Assembly: GCA_015183035.1 (NCBI GenBank)
Contig: JACZZP010000018.1
Location: 1,488,001 to 1,552,000 of the forward strand
Reading direction: 5' to 3'
Length of the DNA stretch: 64,000 nt
DNA from: Meloidogyne chitwoodi
Taxonomy: Eukaryota > Nematoda > Chromadorea > Rhabditida > Meloidogynidae
Of the stretch, positions 40,217 to 49,638 are shown one piece after another. Every line of letters begins with the position of its first letter. Within the stretch, counting starts at the first letter, position 1. The position numbers and the translations under genes were made by a program. A model generated the notes under the pieces. That model saw nothing but the letters and a program-made list of their open reading frames with translations, had not been told where the DNA came from and made no database searches.

Positions 40217-43200
40217 TTAAGATTGGAAAACATTTTTGAATCCTTTAACTATCTTCTCTACCGAAGACGTCTTTTCTCCCCATTTAACAAATAAATTAAC
40301 AATATCACTATCATTATCAAGTTTTTTGTTAAAATCAAATTCAATTCCAAAACCTTCAAATATTCCTCTCATTTGAGTTAATTTAGATGTAAACGTTGTA
40401 TTAAAAGCTCCACTAATATCGTTAAGTCTAGTTGAATAATCACTACAATTGAATAATACCTCTATTAATCCATTAAATCCAAGTTTATTTAATTCAGCCA
40501 GAATTTTTTCCATTTCCTTAAATTTAATTTATAATAAATTTGTTAAAATTTATGGCAATCATAGCGAATCTGGGTCCCGGCGAAATAAAATTCAACAAAT
40601 CTGAAAACATGTGTCTAGGGGTAATTTTGGGCGCTGATCATGAATCTGAACTCAGATTTTGTCTAATACTTGATCTTATCTATGATTTTTGACAATCAGG
40701 GAGAAGTGGGGAGACTTATTCTAGAATACAAACAAATTCAAATATGGACAAATTGTATGTCATTCGAAAGAGCTCTTCGAGCTTAGTCGAATGAGACCAA
40801 AATCGTCTCAATTAGACAACTTTTTACAAAGTTATGATTGATTGAAATTTCGTTAGAAAAAAAGGTGTCGAGCAGCCGCGGTAATCACCTAAAAGGATCC
40901 ACTGTTTTACGAGTTTCAATCGCATGTAACTCGGTTCATATTCAATTTTATAAAACGTGAGTGGTACCATTCGATCCAGCTCGACGAGACGAATAGAATA
41001 TTATGTCTTTTTTTCGTTTTCCAAAAAAGATCAAGTACTTGATGAAAAATCATAGATAAGATCAAGTATTAGACAAAATCTGAGTACAGATTCATGATCA
41101 GCGCCCAAAATTACCCCTAGACACATGTTTTCAGATTTGTTGAATTTTTTTTCGCCGGGACCCAGATTGGCTATGATTGCCAAATTTATTATACTAGCGG
41201 AGATGGACGCCCTTCGGGCGTCCTTCTCCGCTAGCAAAAAACAATAAACTTAAAATATTCTGACAATAAAAACTTTACACTTACAAACTTTTTAAAAGAA
41301 CAAAACACAAAATACTGAGACTCAAATGTTTCTGACTCATGAGTCTCTTACACAAACTCAATCGTTCCTGACTCAAGTGTCTCTAACTCAGAATCAAATG
41401 TCTTTCACTCAGAATCAACTGTCTCTTACTCAAACTCACGTGTCTCTTACTCAAGTTTCTCAGTCATAAGTGTCCTCGACTCAACTTCAAGTGCTCATAC
41501 GCAGACTCTTGTGTCTCTGACTCTTGTGTCTCTGACTCTTGTGTCTCTGACTCTTGTGTCTCTGACTCTTGTGTCTCTGACTCTTGTGTCTCTGACTCTT
41601 GTGTCTCTGACTCTTGTGTCTCTGACTCTTGTGTCTCTGACTCTTGTGTCTCTGACTCTTGTGTCTCTGACTCTTGTGTCTCTGACTCTTGTGTCTCTGA
41701 CTCTTGTGTCTCTGACTCTTGTGTCTCTGACTCTTGTGTCTCTGACTCTTGTGTCTCTGACTCTTGTGTCTCTGACTCTTGTGTCTCTGACTCTTGTGTC
41801 TCTGACTCTTGTGTCTCTGACTCTTGTGTCTCTGACTCTTGTGTCTCTGACTCTTGTGTCTCTGACTCTTGTGTCTCTGACTCTTGTGTCTCTGACTCTT
41901 GTGTCTCTGACTCTTGTGTCTCTGACTCTTGTGTCTCTGACTCTTGTGTCTCTGACTCTTGTGTCTCTGACTCTTGTGTCTCTGACTCTTGTGTCTCTGA
42001 CTCTTGTGTCTCTGACTCTTGTGTCTCTGACTCTTGTGTCTCTGACTCTTGTGTCTCTGACTCTTGTGTCTCTGACTCTTGTGTCTCTGACTCTTGTGTC
42101 TCTGACTCTTGTGTCTCTGACTCTTGTGTCTCTGACTCTTGTGTCTCTGACTCTTGTGTCTCTGACTCTTGTGTCTCTGACTCTTGTGTCTCTGACTCTT
42201 GTGTCTCTGACTCTTGTGTCTCTGACTCTTGTGTCTCTGACTCTTGTGTCTCTGACTCAGATCCTCAGCACGGCTTTCTTTTCTTATGGCTTCACTGGAG
42301 CAGCAAGGTTCGTCGGCGTCCATATTGAAGCAAATCCAGCAAAGAGCGTTGTTTATGTTTGTAGTGTTGCAATGTAGTGGCGTTAAAGACTGATCAAAAT
42401 ACAGGGTTTTTATAGTATCCAATTCAAGTTTATTTTCAAGTTCTAAGTTCAAGTTTATTTTAAAGTTTATTTTAAAGTTTTAAGTTCAAGTTTGTTTTCA
42501 AGTTTTAAATTTAAACTTAAGCCCTATTCAAGTTTATTTTCAAGTTGCAACTTTACTATAAAAACCCCCCATTTTCACTACCCCCAATCATTTGTCTATA
42601 AAAGGACAGACAAACAAACACACACACTTTTCTCAATTATATAATTAGATAATCTGTCGTAGTTTAATTAGACACGTATTTAAAGGGTAAAGATTTAGGT
42701 TGCCGCGGGTTGAACTAAGGGTCGTGTAAATTTTGATAATTTCGGGTAGTTTTAGCGCCGCAGGCAAAAATTCTGAAAAAAATTTAACGGGATTAGACCC
42801 ATCCGTTTATAAAAATAACCATAAAAATTGATTTTTATGACTCTAATGGAAATTCTGAGAGACAACAGAGTATTATTTAATTATTCTATATATAATTTTA
42901 ATAAAATCTACCACAAATTTTGAGTTCATTTTTTTAGATTTTTTATCATGATTTTTTTTTAAATTATAAAGAAAAGTTTTATTTGCAACGTTCTGTAAAT
43001 TTGCATTAAAATAATTGAAAACTTGAGCTGATGAGAAAAATTGTAAAATATTTTTATCAAATTTTATCAATTTTTTAATTTTTTTTTCAATTTCCTTTTG
43101 TTGTTTTTTATTTTGTATAAACGATAACATTAAATTAATGTCTTTATTAATATTTTCCATCGATCTTTGATATACTAAAATTAAAAATAATACATAATTA

Positions 43201-44188
43201 TTAATTTTAATTATTCTTGAACATTAAATAGATTTTATAATGTACTAAAAAGTTAATTATTAGTAGAGACCGGATTTTTAGGTGAGAAAAAAGTGTCAAC
43301 TGACCATAGCTGCCACTGTCTCTCCGAAGGTTAACTTAATCTCTCGTTTGTAAGAGACGTAGAAAAATAGTAGTAAGCAGAGAAAATATTTAAAATTCCT
43401 TTTGTACAATTTCTTTTCATTTTATACAATTTTCTCTATTTACCACTACTTTTCTACGTCTCTTACAAACGAGAGATTAAGTTAACCTTCGGAGAGTCAG
43501 TGGTAAGCTATGGTCAGTTGACACTTTTTTCTCACCTAAAAATCCGGTCTCTAATTATTAGAGTGCGGCGCGGGACGGGATCCCTACAGGATTTTACGGG
43601 ATCTCGTCCCAAAATCCATTTTTTGAGATTCCAGTATTTTCGGGATTAATTCCTGCGGGATCCCGTGAACACAAATTTTAATTTTGTGAACCCATCAGAG
43701 TCCCGAACTTCAATTTTACCGCACTCTATTTAATAATCTAGCTTTTGTCATAGGAACACAAGAATAAAAAACACAATGAATGTAAAGACTTTAGGGAGGA
43801 GGAATCCTATACAAATCCGAAAAATGCTAAAGATCAAATTCAAAAAAATAATTGATATTTGAAAATTATTTAATTTCCCAAAAAAATTAGTCAAATTCAA
43901 ATAATTAAAAAAATTTTTATCAAAAATTTGAAAATTTTTGAATCTGATATATCTCTAGAATCCTCATTATTCTTGAAAAATAAAATTAACGTATGTATCT
44001 ATTCCACTTATTTTTATTGAAAATAAACCTGTATTCAGACCGCTTTGACCAATTTCAGCGACATTTTCTTCTTCTCTTTCAGCTTCCTCAATTTCACTTA
44101 TAGGAGGATTAAACATCGAATTCACCAAAATTGGAAACAATAAAATCAAAACATAGAATTGAAGCAATTTATGACTCAAAAGTTTCAT
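40217..44188 (-). CDS. Array protein G: most diverged member, giant intron
   Basis: Three exons: 44188 to about 44031 (signal sequence MKLLSHKLLQFYVLILLFPIL, then an acidic Glu-rich linker), about 43178-43008 (helical, FDKNILQFFSSAQVFNYF, comparable with A's NENMLQLFKNVERFDNF) and about 40519-40217 (LNKLGFNGLIEVLFNCSD, then MRGIFEGFGIEFDFN, the family motif). Only one cysteine is kept in exon 3. Intron 2 is about 2.5 kb and contains the 15-bp minisatellite, a foldback element and a GC hairpin. The exon 1-2 junction is in frame; the exon 2 donor (AAC/GTTGCA) is a reasoned choice. The upstream cassette matches those of A and B. Confidence 0.6.
40547..41189. mobile_element. Foldback element, 627 bp, GGCAATC ends, 8-bp duplication
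   Basis: The element 40555-41181 begins GGCAATCATAGC and ends GCTATGATTGCC. The arms continue with GGGTCCCGGCG and CGCTGATCATGAATCTGA in both orientations. The exact duplication AAATTTAT flanks it (40547-40554 and 41182-41189). Relatives are at 58967-59406 and, decayed, 47271-47460. It lies in gene G intron 2. Confidence 0.88.
41194..41234. repeat. Stable GC-rich hairpin
   Basis: CTAGCGGAGATGGACGCCC pairs with GGGCGTCCTTCTCCGCTAG across a three-base TTC loop: a 19-bp stem with one mismatch. It stands five bases after the target duplication of the foldback element. It is strikingly GC-rich for its surroundings. Confidence 0.8.
41330..42262. repeat. 15-bp minisatellite, about 50 copies
   Basis: From about 41506 to 42262 the unit CTCTTGTGTCTCTGA repeats about 50 times with no variation that I can see. 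Upstream, 41330-41505 holds degenerate units of similar type (ACTCAAGTGTCTCT, ACTCAGAATCAAATGTCT), so the array grew from an older irregular tract. The unit has no stop in some frames on both strands, giving spurious long frames (SLTLV or QRHKS repeats). It is within intron 2 of gene G. Confidence 0.95.
43256..43561. mobile_element. Foldback MITE, 290 bp, 8-bp duplication
   Basis: 43264-43553 begins TAGAGACCGGATTTTTAGG and ends CCTAAAAATCCGGTCTCTA, with arms of about 110 bp (including GTTAACTTAATCTCTCGTTTG). The duplication ATTATTAG flanks it (43256-43263 and 43554-43561). It lies in gene G intron 1. Confidence 0.85.
43560..43728. repeat. Small inverted-repeat element (AGAGTGCGG ends)
   Basis: AGAGTGCGG at the left pairs with CCGCACTCT at the right. 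The interior has GGGACGGGATCCC and GGGATCCCGTGA words. It directly abuts the preceding MITE. No clear target duplication. Confidence 0.5.
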
Positions 44189-44289
44189 TACAGACTTTTC
44201 TTCTTAAAATTTAAATAATTATTAAGGATGATAACATAAAGTCGCCTATAGGTAAACTAGTCACTTTTCATCTCTCAACCTTCAGCTAA

Positions 44290-44506
44290 CTATTATAGGG
44301 GAGCAGGCCACTGGACCACGCGCCCATTGTGCCGCAGAGCTATAACTCCTTTTATATTTATCAAAAATTGTCGACAAGCATGGTTCGACTCAGCTCGACG
44401 AGGTGAGTCGAATGACACTAAGATCTCTATTATATAACAATTATAAACGGAGTTATAAGCTCTGCGGAATGGGCTGCGTTCCAGTGAGGTGTACCCCTAT
44501 TATAGT
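44290..44506. repeat. Foldback element upstream of gene G
   Basis: CTATTATAGGGG at 44290 pairs with CCCCTATTATAG at about 44495-44506. Inner arms include AGAGCTATAACTCC against GGAGTTATAAGCTCT. It lies between the gene G start and its upstream cassette. Confidence 0.6.
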
Positions 44507-44565
44507 CTCTTTATATGTTTTTTTTGAGTTTAAAGGCCAACCACACGAGCTCATGTTCTTCAAAA

Positions 44566-45010
44566 AAAATTTAAATAAAAACTCAAAAAAGGCAATAAAA
44601 AATTTAAAAATGAATGTTTAAATTTGTTTATTAAATATATTTAAATAAGGGAGGGATATGCTGCGCGAGTGGGAGAGTTTATTCAACGAGTGAATTATTT
44701 TCGCTAAATTTTGGCACTAACTCAAGTGAGAGTGTATGCGTTTCAAATTTACACGTCTTATAAAATTTATTTATTTAATTGTGGTTTGTGAAAAAGAGTG
44801 CCCTTTTACAAAACCTCTCCTTAATTTATGCGCGTCTTGGCTAAATTTTCGCGAATGCTTCTTACCTAAAATATAGCCTTTAAATTTTTTATTAAAAATT
44901 TAAAATCGTTGAGGTGGTGAAAGAAAAGAAAAATTAAATTTTTTTTTTAATTTTAAAAATTTAAAAAAATTATAAAAAAAGTTTTGAGGTTTTTAAAGAT
45001 TTAAAATAAA
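44566..45010. promoter_or_regulatory. Upstream cassette of gene G
   Basis: Near-identical to 20466-20910 and related to 7640-8030. TGCCCTT lies at 44799-44805. A foldback element separates it from the coding start by about 380 bp. It is more similar to gene B's cassette than the G and B proteins are to each other. Confidence 0.5.
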
Positions 45011-45045
45011 TTATTTGAGTTTCTTTTGGCACAGTTTATGCATTA

Positions 45046-45206
45046 ATGAGGGGGCGACTCATTTTACCGACGCCGTTTGACCGCAATTCGTCGGTGAAAT
45101 AAAACCTTTATAACGGTCGGTCAATTGGCATCAGTCAAACGGCGTCGGTAAAAGGCTGTCGGTCAAATCCTATCTTTAAAACATCGGTAAAATGATACCC
45201 CCACTA
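45046..45206. mobile_element. Small MITE (ATTTTACCGA arms)
   Basis: GGGGGCGACTCATTTTACCGA at the left pairs with TCGGTAAAATGATACCCCC at the right. TAATGAG is present just outside both ends, consistent with a target duplication of seven or eight bases. The interior has CAAACGGCGTCGGTAAA words. Confidence 0.65.
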
Positions 45207-45475
45207 ATGAGGACTTATAGATACTAAAATGTATAAATAATTTAATAAAATGTATTTAAGTAAAAAAAATAAAAAAATAATAATTTTAATTGGGAAAATC
45301 TGATTTTTTTAGAAATTAAAATAAATAATTTGATAGGATTAAAAAAAATTTAAACTTTTTAACACAAATTAAGGCCCATTAACATTATTTTTATATACCA
45401 AATTCTAATATTTATTTAAAATTAAATTGTTAATAATATCACAAAAAAACCTCAAAAAAATAAATTTAATTTAAT

Positions 45476-47039
45476 TTAATCACTTTCCTCAAAACTGCTT
45501 TCATTACTACTTTCACTTAATTCCAAATCGTCATGTAAAATACTTTTTTCGTCTCCTTTTTTCGATTTTGATGGAGAAATTAATTTCTTTGTTGGTTCTT
45601 TTTGTTGAATCAATTTTTGAGGAGACATTGCTTCCATTTTTATTGAAGAACTTAAAGTTGGTTCAGCCATGGAAGATTGTGAATTTGTTGGTTTTGAAAC
45701 CTTTAAAAATAAGAAAAATTAATCAATTTTATCTCTTTATCACAAATAAGAGAGTATAGACTTTTAAAGGATAAAAGCCCTCATTCCTTGAAATTCTGAG
45801 ACGAGAAGAAGTTATAAATTTAGTCGAAAAACTTTAAATTAGACAAATCTTCTTCATTCCCTGTCATTATTAAGGTAAATAAATTCACGACATTTAACTG
45901 GACAAACTAACAAAGGATTCCCTAACGAACTTTAAGTTCTTTTTTCGTTTAAATCCTTTAACTTATTGACAATTTATTTTTTATAGAAAATAACTTTAAT
46001 TTGTAGCAACCAAAAAAGCCTTAAATTGACAATTGTTAACGAACCATGATCTACACAATAAAATAAAAAAAGTAGAAGAACTCTAACAGTTCGTGAGAAT
46101 TTCCCTTTTAAATTTCCCCTCTATAACTCTCAAGTCTTGACTAATTATTAAAAAAAAGAAAACCATCATTTGTTCCAATTCGTCTTCAACATCTGACATA
46201 TCCTCATTGTCATCATCCCCATTCATTGAAGTAGAAGATGTTGAAAATAATCTTTCTTTTTTTATTTCTTCAATTTTAATTGGTGAAGGTGGTGGAGGAG
46301 GTGCTTTTAATTTCATCATTTGTTCAACTTGTTCTTCTACACAAGTTGGCAATTTTGCGTCTCTTAAAATATCTTCTATTAAAAATTTAAAGAAAAAAAG
46401 AAACCTGCTCTTTTTAACATTAATATTTGCTGAAATCCTTTCCAATCTAAGAGCACCAGTATTCTGATCGAAAATTAACAAGCATTCTTTGTCACCTTTT
46501 AAAGGCTTTTTAGACCCGTGGAAAATTGTTGGTTTTTTGGCTTCTCCAGGAACGATAACCTTTAAACAAAAAATTGTTTAAACTTATTTAAACAATTTAA
46601 AAAAACCTGAACTCCATTATTCTCACCAGAAGCAATTGCAAGAAAAGCATCGGAACCATCAGTAATTGAAGCAGGCTTAAAATCATCTAAAAAATGACAT
46701 TTTAATAAATGTTTTTGAATATTTTAAAGCTAAAAATTCTCTTTTTAAATTTTATCTTAAATAAAACGAATAGACTTTTATAAAAAAATTAATTTTCCCG
46801 AGTGGGGTTCGAACCTGCAACATCCCCCCCCCCAAAAAACTAGAAGAAAACCGACTATACCACAGAACTGGAATATGAATCTAACAGATTCATACGTATT
46901 AAAGCTTTTTTCAAGTTAAAATAAATATAAACAAACATCTCAAAGTATTAAATTCAGCTTTTGACGATTTATTTGATTCTTTAATAAAAGTTTCTCCTAT
47001 TTTAATTTCATAAGTGCCATCAGGAATTGTAGAACACAT
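45476..47039 (-). CDS. eaf-1: ELL-associated factor (EAF) homologue
   Basis: EAF proteins bind ELL and stimulate RNA polymerase II elongation in the nucleus. Exons: 47039-46937, 46686-46607, 46559-46405 or longer, and about 45702-45476. The EAF domain is clear: IPDGTYEIKIGETF, then NTLRYDFKPASITDG across a splice junction, then TIFHGSKKPLKGDKECLLIF and GALRLERISANINVKK. This is followed by a proline run (APPPPPSP), an acidic Asp/Glu stretch and a Ser/Glu-rich C-terminus (ESSNESSFEESD), as in transactivating EAF tails. Removing a 29-base candidate intron at about 46376-46404 would break the frame, while reading through keeps it, so exons 3 and 4 are probably one exon (46559 to about 46158). 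Intron 1 holds a tRNA-like sequence. Start and length look complete. Confidence 0.85.
46795..46869 (-). repeat. tRNA-like sequence in the EAF gene intron
   Basis: The minus strand reads GTGGTATAGTCGGTTTTCTT and GCAGGTTCGAACCCCACTCG, with a run of ten G between. It belongs to the first tRNA-like family (38818, 50023, 50518). Confidence 0.5.
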
Positions 47040-47270
47040 TGTTACCCTCAAAAATAAATGAAATTATCAATAAAAATAAATATATTTAGTTAAAGATGCA
47101 AATCAAACTTGAAAAAAGAAAGAGGATATTTTTACTTTAGGTAAAATGAAGTAAAATTTTAATTATTTTTTATTTAATAAAAAATAAGAAAATTTTCGAT
47201 TCACCAACTTTAGCATAATTTCATTTCACCAAACCTTTATTTTGGTAAATAAAGTAAATATCATCATTTT

Positions 47271-47460
47271 GTGGCAATCTTCAACAATAAGGGCGCCACC
47301 ACAAATAATCACAATAATATAATAAAAACGTGTTTTTAGGGGTTATCAAGGGCGCTGATTACGAATCCAATATCAGTTCTTTCTTATCACTAATCCTTAT
47401 CATTTTATCACTAATTTTAAAAATCACATATTTTATCCAATCTCCTAAAATTCAACAGCT
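47271..47460. repeat. Decayed GGCAATC-type foldback copy
   Basis: GTGGCAATCTTC near 47271 and TTAGGGGTTATCAAGGGCGCTGA near 47335 match in order the left arm of 40555-41181 (TAGGGGTAATTTTGGGCGCTGA). The right arm is not recognisable. It lies between the EAF gene and the cysteine-rich gene. Confidence 0.55.
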
Positions 47461-47766
47461 GATGGTCAGGTCCTGCGTCCTCCAAAAATCTTCAAAAATA
47501 AAACACATCCTCAAAAGAAATTTGTTTATTAAAAAAAAAAGAATTGAAAGAAAATCAAAGAACATTAAAAGTTTAATTAATTTGCTAGAGATGTTTCGAA
47601 ATTTTAATTTTATAGATTTAGGAAAGTTTTTTTTAATTTCGAAACAACTCTGATAGATGTAGTCACAAATATAAAAAGGGAGAGAAATCAGACAAAACTA
47701 GTAATATTTTCTCTTTTCTTTTCCTCTCTTTTCAAAACAGCATTACATAAAGACAAAATTTTATCT

Positions 47767-48921
47767 TCAGTTAAAGGTCAAACAGCGTATATGAGAGGGC
47801 TTACAATCTTTCGTTCCTTTTTTTACAATATCCACACAATAATCATTTTTTGCGCAACCTTGGAAAATAACTAAAAAAATATAAATGTATATTTAAGAGA
47901 TTGGTTTTGATTTGGTTGTTGGGTTGATACCGAAATAAGAATAAAAAAGTTAATCACAATTTGTTCTAAAAACACGTCCATTTGTTGGTATTTAATTAAA
48001 TATTTATTTTAGAAACATTTAATTTAAGCGAGATAGTGCACAATTGTTAAGAAAACTGAAGAGACTTTGTATAACCAATAATTTTAAAAGTTTATAACTT
48101 TTGTTAAAATAATTTCTAGAGGATAAAACTTATATATTCGTACTTTCTACTCTTATTCTCGGTACTCAAGTTCTATAGGACACAAATAATGACGACACGA
48201 CACTTGGGGACCGTCATTTAGGTACTGATATTTGAGTAAAAAAATTGAGAAAATAAGTCAAAAAATCAAATAATCTATTGTTTGATAAAATCAAATTCCG
48301 GGCCCGATTCAGGATGAGATTTGTAAGCTTGGACCTGTTTTTTCAATTTTTTTTTAAACTCAAATATCAGTCACTAAATGTTGGTCCCCATCGGTCGCAC
48401 CCTTCAAATAATATTTGTTTTGTTAACCAACCTCTATCACCACAGCTATTACCATCTTTACAATCCTTACAAGCTACATAAACACAAGCCTCTAAGCAAA
48501 ATGATATTCCTCCGTCCTTTCCATTTTTAAAATTATTACATGCTTTTGCATCTAAAAAAAAATAATTTAAAATTTCTAGGAATTTTTATCTGTTTTATTT
48601 TTTTAACATTTTATTTTTAAGTTAATAATTCAACTTTTAGTAAAAATTAAAAAAAAAGAGAAATAATACTAATTTTTTAGTGTCACCCCTTTTGATCAAC
48701 GCAAGTGATGAAATCATAGTTGATCAAAAGGGTGACATAGTCATAGTTTTGTAATGTTGTATCTTTTTTAATAAAAAGTTTATTTTAGTTTTTTATTTAA
48801 TTAATTTATCTATACTTTTTATAAAATTAAAAAATATTATTATTTTACCTGATTTTCCATTAAAAATAAAAAAAGCAAAAATTAAAGAAATAAAAATAAT
48901 TTGGAATTTAATTAAAGCCAT
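47767..48921 (-). CDS. Small secreted cysteine-rich protein
   Basis: Three exons join in frame: 48921-48849, 48551-48432 and 47870-47767. Exon 1 is a signal peptide (MALIKFQIIFISLIFAFFIF). The mature part of about 75 residues has ten cysteines (AKACNNF, ISFCLEACVYVACKDCKDGNSCGD spread over exon 2; GCAKNDYCVD, KDCKPSHIRC in exon 3), which implies five disulphides and extracellular location. I do not recognise the fold. Disulphide-rich secreted peptides of this size are common in nematodes. Intron 2 contains a foldback repeat (about 48207-48400) and intron 1 a hairpin at 48681-48757. No frame breaks. Confidence 0.7.
48207..48400. repeat. Foldback repeat in the cysteine-rich gene intron
   Basis: GGACCGTCATTTAGG and ACTGATATTTGAGT on the left pair with ACTCAAATATCAGT and CACTAAATGTTGGTCC on the right. 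Non-coding. Confidence 0.6.
48681..48757. repeat. Short inverted repeat in the cysteine-rich gene intron 1
   Basis: GTCACCCCTTTTGATCAAC and GTTGATCAAAAGGGTGAC are almost exact reverse complements around a short loop (with AAGTGATGAAATCATAG). It is probably a very small MITE. Confidence 0.65.
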
Positions 48922-48924
48922 TTA

Positions 48925-49636
48925 TTTAATTAAAATATATTTTTTTATTTAAATGAATTTAAAAATGAAGATATTCAATTCATTTAAATACTAAACATTT
49001 TTAATTATTTATTTTAATTTTTTGCATGTTCAAATAAATTAAAAAATAATTTTTTTCAGTTGAATTTAAATTTTCGAAACGTGGATGTAGAGAAGAGGGA
49101 AATTAAAAAAAAATTTTTTTTTTTTTAATTTTTTTTAAATTTTTTAGGTAACAAGCAGAATAAAAGACAGGTGAATAATTGTTTAATAAAATTAAAAAAA
49201 AAAATTTTTATTTTTTATCTTCAAAAATGTTGAACATTACCCATTAATTATTAATCCTACCCATTGACTTTTTATTTAAAAAAATTTATTTAAAATTTAA
49301 TATAAAATTTAAATAGCTGTCAAAAAATTTATTTTAATAGTTAAACTTTTTTTTTTAATAGAAAATTATTTAATTAAATTAATTAATTAAATTAATTTAT
49401 TTATTGTCTTCTAAAAACAGCTTAACGTGTAGAATTCCCTTTATTTATCTGGACTGTATTTTTTCTGGACTGCGTTTTACCCTCTACTCTTGGACTTTAT
49501 TTTCCTTTTAGAAGGTATCCCACTACACCATGCAAAGCTCATTAATATTCCACCTATTTTTTCGATAAGAATTAAAAAAATATAAAAATATATTTATCAA
49601 ATAAAGAGATCAAATATTTTTAAAAAATGTGTTAAA
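48925..49636. other. Intergenic AT-rich region
   Basis: Low-complexity AT-rich sequence between the cysteine-rich gene and the Ly6-like gene. I see no coding exon or clear element. Confidence 0.5.
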
Positions 49637-49638
49637 AA

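Noticed and set aside
40997..41237. 68-codon minus-strand frame with ARRASISASI
   Set aside because: Lies across the right arm of a foldback element and the GC hairpin; an equivalent frame would arise from the left arm.
41330..42262. CRISPR-like array
   Set aside because: Units are contiguous without spacers and the genome is clearly eukaryotic.
41487..42452. Long frames on both strands (QRHKS and SLTLV pentapeptide repeats) as genes
   Set aside because: They are direct products of a 15-bp minisatellite whose unit has no stop in these frames; they lie in an intron and lack independent support.
47330..47653. 107-codon plus-strand frame
   Set aside because: Starts inside a decayed foldback copy and has the composition of translated AT-rich DNA.
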